Source of the DNA: Clarireedia homoeocarpa
Taxonomy: Eukaryota; Ascomycota; Leotiomycetes; Helotiales; Rutstroemiaceae
Assembly: GCA_001465935.1 (NCBI GenBank)
Contig: LNKV01000010.1
Location: forward strand, 620,001-684,000
Direction of reading: 5' to 3'
DNA length: 64,000 nucleotides
Below the pieces are notes generated by a model that worked only from the letters and a program-made list of their open reading frames with translations, did not search any database and had not been told where the DNA came from. Within the stretch, counting starts at the first letter, position 1; every line of letters starts with the position of its first letter. Below, piece by piece: positions 34,701 to 43,789 of this stretch. The position numbers and the translations under genes are program-made.

Positions 34701-35763
34701 ACCAGCTCTCTTCAGCATTGTTGTTCAACAGGAGGGCAAGCCGATACAATACTTGACCCAACTCAATTATCCCGATCATGGTACTACTGAATCACTTTGG
34801 GGTTACGACACGTTGCCAATCACTCAATCTGGATTTCAAGCAGCCCATTTCAGTATTGGCAATAATAGCACCCTCATGGCAACTCACAATAATGGTACCT
34901 CCATGGTTCCTATCACTGCAGCAGTAAGGATTGGCAATCTGGGCAATCTGGGCAATTCGCCCGTACAGATGTTCACTGGAGATCATATCGCGTCTGACAT
35001 GCGAACTTATGTAGCTACAGTCAATGGCCAATGCAGAATCGGCCTTGATGTTCCTCCATCTGGTGCCAACATTCTAGCGGCATGTGCCGGCGTCTTGAAT
35101 GTCTTAACTCCTGCTAAGAAATTGGCACGAGGAAGCTCGTGCGTTGAGGTCAAGTTGTATGCTATTGAAGTATTCCCCCCACCAACAATGACCGGGACGC
35201 CCACGGCAGCTATATCGACGCAAGTTCCATCCACAGTTACAGCATCGGCACCTCTTTCGTCCTTCACCACAGCCAATGGCTGTACCGTGCCACCGTATTT
35301 CAAGATTCTCGTAAATGAGACTGGAATGGACCCACAGTATCTTTATGACCCTATAGCACTTGGTGATGATGCGCTTTCTTTCACCAGTGATCCAGACATG
35401 AGTTTGGTCTTCTATTTGAATCCAGCGGATCAGCTCACCTTCAACATCATAGATTTCTTCGGGAATCCAGTGGTTCTGGCATCAGAGCAAGACCTGCACA
35501 ACCCTGGCAATGAAGCTGTTTATTTCTCCACGGCAGCTAAATTCAGAGAGTTCGGCTATCAACCAGTTGTAGCCACGGTCAATGACGACTGTTCTATCGG
35601 CTTAAGTCTGCCATACAATGCCGCAAACATCGTCATGGCCTGTGAAGGCACTTTGTGGTTGCGCCTAGTACCGTCAGGTGCTTGTACTCCGGTCTCACTG
35701 CTCATGTTACCCTACTACCCACCCGGGGATTCAACAGCCCTTCCCTCAGCGACGCCTTTTTAG
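31760..35763 (+). CDS. Large Ser/Thr-rich repetitive secreted protein, adhesin-like, with two C-terminal cysteine modules
   Basis: Predicted exons are 31760-32006 and 32054-35763, giving 1318 residues. The 47-nt intron (GTGAGA...TTAG) joins in frame. A signal peptide is visible (MRLLSFSRGLLPLVACGIAVVNTQ). Residues about 30-155 are Thr/Val/Tyr-rich. Residues about 158-575 hold five imperfect tandem copies of an 80-95-residue unit, each with a conserved core IPP-x-N-V-V-SGET, followed by a further Ser/Thr/Glu/Pro-rich stretch to about 950 with two more copies of that core. Such regions are normally heavily O-glycosylated stalks. The C-terminus carries two related modules (about 957-1123 and 1155-1308). 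Each has four conserved cysteines and the patterns VATVN-x2-C-x-IGL and ANI-x2-AC-x-G-x-L. No GPI signal is seen, since the end is polar. It is probably a cell-wall or surface protein; the ligand is unknown. Confidence 0.82.
32278..33540 (+). repeat. Intragenic tandem repeats (about 240-290 bp units, five copies)
   Basis: Five successive coding units each start near SSQ-x2-STTEPP and contain the IPP-x-N-V-V-SGET core. Shorter nested copies of STTTEAST or EASSTEASS vary in number between units, the pattern left by slippage and unequal crossing-over. Confidence 0.85.
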
Positions 35764-35766
35764 TCT

Positions 35767-36306
35767 AAGCCTGACGAGCTTGGGAAACATCGCTATTTCA
35801 ACTTCATTCATTGAAACTCCTACTAGTAGCGAATTGCTAGCTATCAGCTTGTCGATTATTTCCAACCTGCCTTCCACGGCGGCATCTTCATCTTCCCTTG
35901 TATTCTCTTCCTCCTTTGAAAGCTTTGCCCCGTCTTCGGGAGCACCACCAATTTCTAGTTCTTTATCATTATTTTGGTTCATTGTCCCGAGTACTTTCGC
36001 TAGCTCGACTCAATCGTTTGATAATTCTGGCGTGCCAGCATTTACTTCACTTCCCCCGCCATGACTCGTACTATGTGCGAAGCTTTTTGCGTGGGTTACA
36101 CATATTTCGCCGTCCAAGGCGGAGTGAAGTGCGCGCGTGGAAATACAATCATTGCGTCTGGAGTTCTTTCTGGCGTCAGTTGTAACACACCTTGTGGAAA
36201 TGGAAATGGGACGTCTTCGTGTGCTATTCCGGCGGCGCAGCCGGTGTCGACGGAGACGCTTTTGACGATGTTAAAGAAGAGGAGGATTGCAGTTACTGTG
36301 AGTTGA
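35767..36306 (+). pseudogene. Decayed WSC-domain gene fragment with Ser-rich linker
   Basis: Just after the wall-protein stop, one frame reads a Ser/Thr-rich stretch to a TGA at 36062-36064. Another frame, from about 36031, reads a WSC-like segment to 36306. Recognisable parts are MTRTMCEAFC, VGYTYFAVQGGVKCARGN and CNTPCGNGNGTSSC. In intact WSC domains the middle motif normally reads Y-C-G-N with a Cys, here replaced by A-R-G-N, and the N-terminal Gly-Cys-Tyr part is missing. The linker and domain lie in different frames with stops between them and no convincing intron. WSC domains bind wall glucans. This looks like the dead remnant of a separate wall-sensor or WSC enzyme gene rather than part of the upstream protein. 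Confidence 0.55.
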
Positions 36307-36745
36307 GGTATGTCATGATCGAAGAGGTGGGGAATGGGAGAATGAGTAGACGAGGTGGAACAGCGTGGCGGAGGGGTTTCAGGTGCTCGGTGTTTGGTGG
36401 AAAGGGCATATGTTGAGTTTATTGCGTTGATTAGCGTTTCATTTCATTGCTTTTTTTCCCTCATATTTCTTTGGATCGCAGTACGTACACGCAGATGAAT
36501 CTAGGAAAAAGCTATATGTCAGGAATTCGGGTGATGAGGAAGGATTGGATATGGAACGCATGGTGAGCACTTTGAATGTTTAGATTTGGTTTTCTATACA
36601 TGGCTATTTTATGTCTTGTTATTGTTAGATTTAGAATGAATGAAGTTTCTTTTCAAACCGAATTGGTTCCAGCACAAGAGCGTGGATCCTGTTCGTTTCA
36701 TCCGACATATACACTTATAAAAAGAGTCACTACTCATCCAGCATT
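36307..36745. other. Intergenic region
   Basis: No gene seen. It lies between the WSC remnant and the tRNA-Asn gene. Confidence 0.5.
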
Positions 36746-36839
36746 TCCTTCGTGGCGCAATTGGCTAGCGCGTTCGACTGTTAAGAAGCTGCAGTGCGGT
36801 GCAATCGAGAGGTTGACAGTTCAAGCCTGTCCGAAGGAG
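36746..36839 (+). tRNA. tRNA-Asn (GTT anticodon) with a 20-nt intron
   Basis: The acceptor stem TCCTTCG pairs perfectly with CGAAGGA (36832-36838). The D arm is GCGC/GCGC. The anticodon stem TTCGA pairs with TCGAG, with anticodon GTT at 36780-36782. The T arm is GACAG-TTCAAGC-CTGTC and the discriminator is G. The intron occupies 36784-36803, in the canonical position after base 37. No CCA is encoded. Confidence 0.93.
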
Positions 36840-37269
36840 ATTCTTGTTTTGATTTTTTGGAATCATGTTTGCAGAACCCAGTGGAGAGGGGGGAATTGAT
36901 AAGCGAGGGTAAATACGGCAGCCGTAGATTAAGTAATTTGTGGAGTCCTATTTTTTCATATGTGGAGACCATGGCGATAATGAAAGGGCGACGAGCATAT
37001 GCGGGCTTAGATGGGTTTGTTGTCAGCGTTTCATGCACTCAATGCAATCTCTCACTGGAAGACCACTTCCAATTGCTCGGTGTGAACATCCTACCCAAAA
37101 ATTCATAGATATACCATCATCCATTTGGAAGAAAGCCTCGTCGGGAATTGTGATCACGATGCGACGGACCGATCAATGGACAATAATAACATAACTTGTC
37201 CATACAGTCAGAATACCCACGCCTAACGCCATGCTATAATTCATGGAAAATAAGGAGATAACAGTGTGT
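36840..37269. other. Intergenic region between tRNA-Asn and the TRM7 3' end
   Basis: No gene seen. It includes the 3' untranslated region of the minus-strand TRM7 gene. Confidence 0.5.
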
Positions 37270-38518
37270 TCAGTGACCGATACTAGTTTTCCCATAAGCA
37301 CCCCCTGCAGCTTTCCTGATCTCCAAAGCTCTTTTGTAAGGAGGGGCAGTTGGGGGTTGTACAGGATCAAGTGTTACACGGTCTTTCGGCAAGTGATACG
37401 AAGCATCTGCATCATAAGCAGATAAATCTCCGCAAGCTAGGAACGGAGCTATCCATCTTCCTGCTTTTCTACTCTTCGCTTCTTCTTCTGGAAGATCAAT
37501 TTCCCAGACGCCACCTTCCTTCCGCACCGTCATTGTAGATTGACGTTCTGACCAGGCCCCATTTCCGAAGTTCTGCAGTTTGATGGGCGACACGATTGGC
37601 TCCTGCGCTACGGATGCATCAACCAATCTGTCCAACCTGTCTCCCACGCCAATGGGCTCTTCGAGACTAGCCGTAAAACCTTCAGGCGGTTGGAAGTTCA
37701 AGCATACAATGAAAGCTTCGACGCTACTGGCGCGACTTGATCTTGGTTTTGCGACGACCACTCGCTCAAAAAATATCTTTAATTGTGCGAAGAGGAGATC
37801 GACATTTCTCCCTCGAAAAATCTTGGCGACAAACTTTCCGCCAGGTCGAAGGACACAAAGTGCGAGATTCAGCGCGGCGAAAAGCAACTGAGATTGTACA
37901 TAGATATCCAAGTCATGGAGCCCTGTTACATCAGGTGCACCATCGCTGAGAACCAGATCAACAGGAGTGGAAGCTTGTTGAGATTTTGAGGTGGGATCGT
38001 AAGATGGATCGAGCGCACGTAGTAGTAATGGAACTGTGGCTGGATGTGTGATATCCGCTCGAAGTGTGATGATACCCTGTAAAGGACTCATGGGCTGTAA
38101 ATCAATTGCCACGATCTTAACATCTTGCCTTGGGTTGACTGTAGATTCGTTCGTCGCGGTGTGCTCGGTTTCTGCCTTTTGGTTGATTCCCCAGAGCTTT
38201 TGTCGCATTTTTCCATCCTTGTCTTCCCATGCTGTGCGACCGAACTTCTCCCCCTTTATCAACACTCTGGACAGAACTTGAGACCAACTTCCTGGGGCAG
38301 CGCATAGATCAACCACTCGGGTCACGCCGGAGAACAAATCGAACTCTGCAGGAAGTTAGTTAGAGGGGTATTCCAATAATCGCAACCTGAGAAATTTGTG
38401 GTGGGGTCTTAATGCCTTCATCTAACTGCAGTAATTTGAAAGCGCTTCGGGCCCTCCAGCCTTGCTCTTTCGCAAGCCTGTAATAAGCATCGCGCTTATC
38501 CTTCGAGGACTTCCCCAT
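37270..38518 (-). CDS. TRM7: tRNA anticodon-loop 2'-O-methyltransferase (Trm7, FtsJ family)
   Basis: Predicted exons are 38518-38416 and 38345-37270, giving 392 residues. Trm7 methylates ribose 2'-OH at positions 32 and 34 of several cytoplasmic tRNAs, with partner proteins that are not in this window. The N-terminus MGKSSKDKRDAYYRLAKEQGWRARSAFKLLQLDEEF is spread over both exons and matches the family. The expected K-D-K-E tetrad is visible: Lys28 in SAFKLLQ, Asp in LVLSDGAPD, Lys in GGKFVAKIF and Glu in SVEAFIVC. The SAM site reads VVDLCAAPGSWSQ. The intron appears to be GC-AG: the only join that restores DEEFDLF uses AAG|GCATTA as donor, with a CTAAC branch site and TGCAG acceptor. The C-terminal third (about 110 residues) is less conserved. 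Start codon lies 209 bp from divergent MAK5. Confidence 0.93.
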
Positions 38519-38727
38519 GACGACGTAGTAATAGTTGTCTCAAAAGCATTGCTGTTGGGGAACAATTTTTGAGACGAGGCTGCCGCTAATTTAGCGCGGG
38601 GCTGATCTCATGCGAGGCTAAATCGGCCAGGATTATGAACAGGGGCTGCTCAGAAAAAAAGTTGTGAGATAGATTTGCGAAATGCGACATCTACACTTCC
38701 AAGCTCACACTATCCTCTACGTCCAAA
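38519..38727. promoter_or_regulatory. Compact bidirectional promoter of TRM7 and MAK5
   Basis: Only 209 bp separate the two divergent start codons, so the genes must share promoter DNA. An AATTTTT tract (in CAATTTTTGAG, near 38559-38570) resembles the ribosomal RNA processing element of yeast. No exact PAC motif is seen; CTCATGCG near 38608 is only a partial match. Confidence 0.55.
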
Positions 38728-41096
38728 ATGCCTATCGAACAAAAGAAACGCCCGCGCTCTGACGCGAAAGGATATTCAAAGGCTTCCAAGCGTCAAAAGA
38801 TACAAAAAGTTTCCAAGACTGCGCCAAAACGACAAGTCGCCGTTGATTCGTTGCCATGGAACGAGGTTCAAATGCCAGAGATGTTTGACGACGCTGAGGG
38901 GTTCTACGGCTTGGAGGAAGTGGATGGTGTGGAAATTCTGAGAGAGGGCGACGTAGTCAGATTTGTAAGAGCCCTTTATGTTTATCTTTTGAGAAATACT
39001 TACATGGTGGTTGGTAGATGTCTTCCAAAGTCCAAGCACAAGATGACGAGGAAGAATTCAAAGGATTCGGTGATGATGAGGTGCCCACACCTGCCAATGA
39101 TACAGGAAAACTTCCAGAGACCGGGCCTGCGCAAGAAAAGCCGAAACAGACGGAGAAAAAGGAAAAGAAGGAACAAAAAGGGAAGAAAGAGAAAGCAGAC
39201 AAATCCCAGAAAAAAGCCGAACCAAAAAAGCAGACCTCCAATTCCGACGACAAACTTGTGCAGCAAAGACAAAACCCCGTTAGTAACGTGTTCGAAGCGT
39301 TGGAAGAAAAATCTGTCGAGGAAATTGATATGTCAGGTTGGGTCGCGTTGGATCTCTCATCGCAAATTCTATCGGCTTTATCCAAGTTAAAATTCTCGAA
39401 ACCAACACCAATCCAAACTGAGGCAATACCGCAGATTATAGAAGGTCACGATGTCGTTGGGAAAGCCGCTACTGGATCAGGAAAGACGTTGGCTTTCGGC
39501 GTACCAATTGTTGAAAAATGGCTAGAGTTGTACGGCGAGCTTGATGAGGAAGAACTGAAAAAGACATCACGACCACCGATTGCTTTAATACTTTCGCCAA
39601 CACGAGAATTAGCCCACCAGTTGACGGAGCATATCACTGCTGTATGCAATGGTCTACCTACGAGTCCTTATGTTGCAGCTGTTACTGGAGGTCTTTCGGT
39701 ACAAAAACAGCAGCGGCAACTAACCAAAGCGGATATTGTTGTGGGTACGCCAGGTCGATTATGGGAAGTTATAAGCTCAAGCAATGAACTTTCCGCGTCC
39801 TTTAGGCAGATAAAATTCTTGGTCATCGATGAAGCAGATAGGCTACTCACAGAGGGCCACTTCAAGGAAGCGGAAGAGATTCTCAATGCACTGGATCGCG
39901 TTCATGATGATAAGGAAGACGATGATGCTGAGGAAGAAAAGGGTCCTCCAGCCCGCCAGACTCTTGTATTCTCGGCAACGTTCCACAAGGGATTACAACA
40001 GAAGCTCGCTGGCAAGGGCAAACAAGCTTTGATGGATGATAGTCAGTCTATGGAGTATTTACTGAAAAAGCTCAATTTTCGAGAGGACAAGCCTAAATTT
40101 GTTGATGTGAATCCAATCTCGCAAATGGCAGCCAATCTGAAGGAGGGAATGGTAGAGTGTGGTGGCGAGGAGAAGGTAAGTCTGCTTCATCTTCCGATGA
40201 CCATATCTGCTAATCTTATTTAGGATCTTTACTTATATTCCCTCCTTCTACATCATCCTAATCAACGCACCCTCATATTCACAAATTCCATTCACTCCGT
40301 CAGACGGCTAACCCCTATGCTGCAAAACCTCAACATTCCTGCGCATGCATTACATTCACAAATGATTCAAAAGGCTCGAATGAGGTCAATCGAAAGATTT
40401 TCCTCTGGAAAATCCAATGGATCAGTTCTGGTGGCCACTGATGTTGCAGCTCGTGGGCTGGACATTGGCGGTGTTCAATTGGTCATACATTATCATCTCC
40501 CTCGCACAGCAGACATGTATGTGCATCGATCCGGCCGTACTGCACGTGCTGCGGCTTCCGGGTCCAGTATTCTTTTATGTGGCCCTGAGGAAGTTGCAGG
40601 TACTCGCCGACTTGTTGCAAAGGTACATGCTCAGAATGCGCTTGCTGGAGAAGGTAAAAAGTCAAAATTCTACATCCGATCCCTGGATATCGACCGGAAG
40701 GTGGTCTCGCGATTGAAGCCGCGAGTTACCTTAGCCAAAAAAATCGCAGACAGTGCCTTAGCGAAGGAAAAGAAGGGTCATGATGATGACTGGGTGAAGA
40801 ACGCAGCAGAAGAGTTGGGAGTGGATTATGATAGTGAGGAGTTTGAGGCGGCGGGAGGTGGTAGAAAAGGGAGAGGCACGGGACGGAAAATAAAGGAAAA
40901 GGAAGCGCGGGGCATGAGTAAGGGGGAAGTTGCTGCTCTAAGAGCTGAGCTCAGAGCATTGCTAGCTCAACGTGTCAACGTTGGTGTGAGCGAGAGATAC
41001 CTGGCTTCAGGTACTGTGGATGTTAATGAATTGCTGAAGGGTACAAAGGGAGAGTGGTTAGGGCAAGTTGATGGTATTGGGCTGGACGACTTTTAG
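38728..41096 (+). CDS. MAK5: ATP-dependent RNA helicase Mak5 (DEAD box, 60S ribosome biogenesis)
   Basis: Predicted exons are 38728-38964, 39018-40175 and 40224-41096, all phase 0, giving 755 residues. Mak5/DDX24 helicases act in the nucleolus in assembly of the large ribosomal subunit. The basic N-terminus includes the family segment LPWNEVQMPEMFDDAEGFYGLEEVDGV. A Lys/Glu-rich linker follows in exon 2, then the helicase core: Q motif (FSKPTPIQTEAIP), motif I (AATGSGKT, about 229), Ia (SPTRELAHQ), Ib (VGTPGRLWE), II (VIDEADRLL, about 350), III (FSATF, about 399), V (LVATDVAARGLDI) and VI (YVHRSGRTARA, about 566). An acidic insertion (DDKEDDDAEEEKG) lies between II and III. The C-terminus is basic with KGRGTGRKIKEKEARGMSKGE. 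Both introns have GTAAG donors. Confidence 0.95.
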
Positions 41097-41549
41097 AAGT
41101 AGTCCTTGAACGAACACTTGGAAAACTCGCACTTGCGCGAATGATTGAACGCCTCAACTTCCCTTGTTTGCACTGGTTATCGTTGAAAAGCATGATAAGT
41201 GATCCATCCATCGCCGATTACCAATCTCTCGCGCATTCGGACTTGACACCAGCTACCCCACCACAGCATTACCAAGCTCATCATTCCTCAAATCTCGTCA
41301 TTATTCCCCAAACACATGCAATATTCTCACTACATGTGCGACATTGGTAGCCAGTAGTTCCTTTAAGAGTATTATCAATCAAAATTGGTCAATTGATCAC
41401 ATTCCATTGTTTCTCTGTCTGTCTGTCTGCATATAAGCTCCGCTGTGCTCTTTATTTCCTTTTCTTCATCTCCCATTTTATTGATATCAACACCTTCCCA
41501 ACGTCTAACTAGTCATAGCAATCATTTAAGAAAACGCAATAGTATAAAC
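41097..41549. other. Intergenic region with SDR promoter
   Basis: No gene seen. TATAAG lies near 41431, about 120 bases before the SDR ATG, preceded by a TGTCTGTCTGTCTG run. Confidence 0.5.
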
Positions 41550-42627
41550 ATGTCCGCGGCTGCATCCAACTTCTACAGCATCGTTGCTGGTGTGGGCGCC
41601 GGCACTGGTATTTCCCCCTCCTTTACCCCCCACCCCTCCTTTACTCCCCCTTCCCTGTCCCCATCCCATTTCCCAATATCCCCCCATCTAATCCAACCTC
41701 TCCCCCAATCACCCAGGCCGATCCGTCGCTCTCAAATTCGCCAGCGCCTACCCCGTTATCTTGCTCGCGCGCTCCCCCTCCAACTACGAACCGATTGTGT
41801 CCGAGATCCGATCTGCGGGGGGCATCGCCCACGGCATCGCCACCGACGTCTCGTCGCCCGCGGCCGTGAACGCCGCCTTTGACGAAATCAAAAAGGAGTA
41901 TGGGGACAAAAAACTCGCGGCTGCCATCTACAATTTAAGCGGCGGGTTTGTGCGGAAGCCATTTTTGGAGACGAGTTTGGAGGAATATACGGCGGGTTTT
42001 GATGCTAATGGGTGAGTTTTGAGTTTCTTTTACTTTTTTTGGTTTTGTTTTGTTTCGTTTTGATGGGAAACTGGAGAGAGACGAGGGCAGCAACAGGAGA
42101 GAGAGGGGGAGCTTGTGATTTTGGTAGCTGAGTTAATGTATTGATGGAATGATGGCTAACTGCAATCGTCACAGAAAGGCATTCTTCCTCTTCGCACAGA
42201 AAGTGCTCCCTCTCCTTCTCGAATCCGTGTCGTCGTCCCCTCACCCACCATCATTGATCGTCACCGGCGCAACTGCGTCCCTCCGCGGCAGCGCACAGTT
42301 GTCAACATTCGCTCATGGGAAGTTCGCATTGCGAGCCACGGCACAGAGTTTGGCTAGGGAGTTTGGTCCTCAGGGAGTACATGTTGCGCATGCGATCATC
42401 GATGGAGTGATTGATATACCCAGAACGAAAGGATATAATGTAAATGGTGGTGCTGAAGATGGGAAGATTAGCCCTGATGCTGTGAGTTATTTGGTAATGC
42501 AGTGACAAGTCGGGTTTGCTAATATTGATTTACACAGATTGCGGATGCCTATTGGTATTTGCACACACAACATAGATCACATTTTACTCAGGAGCTAGAT
42601 GTAAGACCATATGTGGAGAAGTTTTAG
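41550..42627 (+). CDS. Short-chain dehydrogenase/reductase family protein lacking the usual catalytic Tyr
   Basis: Predicted exons are 41550-41607, 41717-42011, 42175-42481 and 42538-42627, giving 249 residues, the typical SDR length. The cofactor loop is GVGAGTGRS (residues 14-22, split by intron 1). TDVSS follows at 62-66 and YNLSGGFVRKPFLE at 91-104, where most SDRs have NNAG. The catalytic Ser is present in TGATASLRG (Ser153). The Y-x3-K pair reads F-AHG-K at 163-167, so the general-acid Tyr is replaced by Phe while Lys stays. The C-terminus ends in ELDVRPYVEKF. My recollection is that a fungal SDR clade shares this Phe, so it may be a family trait rather than a defect. Substrate unknown. 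The last exon encodes only 29 residues. Confidence 0.85.
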
Positions 42628-43225
42628 GTGGAGGGAATAAATTTTATTCTTGATTAGTGATGGTATCTAAATCCAATAGTGTCTGGACAACGGATGTAGA
42701 GACAAGACGATATAAAGCAAAAAAATAAATATTGTACAAAATGTGTCTCACCATCAAACTCTCTTCTTCACGGATTGAAAATCTAGAGGACAGTCTGCAG
42801 GTGAGAAAGCTTTCTTCAAAAGAAGTAAACCTTTGATTTCTTCTTCGCCAGTCGTATACCTCGAAAACAATCATGAAAATGTAAACGCGGAGATAACCTG
42901 GCGCAAATGGTCACAAATTGAACGGGACGAGCAGTTTCACACAGCAATCCTAATGCATGTTAGTTGAGGTCGACCTCCCAAAGCAGGTATAGCAAAGCAC
43001 AACACAAATTGATGTTGTGTAGGTGTCATGCGACACACATGCTTCGGGAGGACCTCCCATGGAGCATTTCACAATAAGACCAAACGTGCAAGCACGGAGG
43101 ATGTGAAACGGCCATAAATTTTCATTAGGACTAAGCCTAGCATGACCAACCAGTATAGCACCAGTCATCAATGCGGAAAATGCTCAAAAAGCACGCCAAT
43201 CCCAGCCCTCAGTTTTATGCCACAT
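42628..43225. other. Convergent intergenic region (SDR and RPL26 3' ends)
   Basis: Holds the 3' untranslated regions of two convergent genes. An imperfect palindromic arrangement around GAGGTCGACCTCC (42965-42977) and GGGAGGACCTCCC (43044-43056) is visible. No gene seen. Confidence 0.5.
42965..43056. repeat. Long-range inverted-repeat arrangement in the 3' intergenic region
   Basis: A block reading GGTCGACCTCCCAAAGCA on the left corresponds to a TGCTTCGGGAGGACCTCC block on the right, about 65 bp apart. The region could fold into an imperfect hairpin in RNA. Arms are mismatched and the function is unknown. Confidence 0.4.
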
Positions 43226-43789
43226 TTATGCCTTTGACTTCAGCTTCTCCTTGATCTCGCGACCGGCCTTGATACGTTCGAGGATGTTCTCACGGTCCTT
43301 GTCCAACTTCAGCTTGGTGATGACGACCTTGGATGGGTGGATGCCGAGAGGAACGGATTGTCCAGAGGACTTCTCCTTGACAACGCGCTCGACGTGTACG
43401 ATGTATTTAAGACGGTAGACGGAAGTGATCTTTCCCTCGCTGCCCTTGTTGATACCGCGAACAATGAGGACTTCATCATCCTTTCTGATTGGGATGGAGC
43501 GAACCTAAGATATTATTAGAGAGGAATGAAATTTGCGACTGAATACAACTTACGTTGTACTTTTCGCGGAGCTCCTTGCTCAATGGGGCGCTCATGATAG
43601 TACGTCTGACGCTGGACGGGGCATCAAAATGAGCCTTGCGAGACTTTCTCCTTGAGGAGTGGAGGGCTGCAAAAGTTCGAAATCAGCTTTGCGCTCAATT
43701 GAAAATGTGACTGCTCTTGGAGCAGTATAGAAGATTGACTATGAGGTGAGAAAGGGAGGAGAATACATACAGGTGTTGATCTTCGTCAT
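43226..43789 (-). CDS. RPL26: 60S ribosomal protein L26 (uL24)
   Basis: Predicted exons are 43789-43771, 43666-43554 and 43504-43226, giving 136 residues, the usual fungal length. L26 is a large-subunit protein near the exit-tunnel region. The first exon is only 19 bases (MTKIN plus part of a Thr and the next codon), a common ribosomal-protein pattern. Exon 2 encodes SSRRKSRKAHFDAPSSVRR and MSAPLSKELREKYN. Exon 3 holds the KOW motif (RKDDEVLIVRGINKGSEGK), then YIVHVERVVKEK and a basic C-terminus. Introns use GTATGT and GTAAGT donors with CAG and TAG acceptors. The gene is too fragmented for simple ORF finding but is certain by protein match. Confidence 0.95.

Noticed and set aside
33573..34718. 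381-codon frame antisense to the Ser/Thr-rich wall protein
   Set aside because: Repetitive Ser/Thr codons leave the opposite strand open with Val/Ser-rich text; a mirror artefact.
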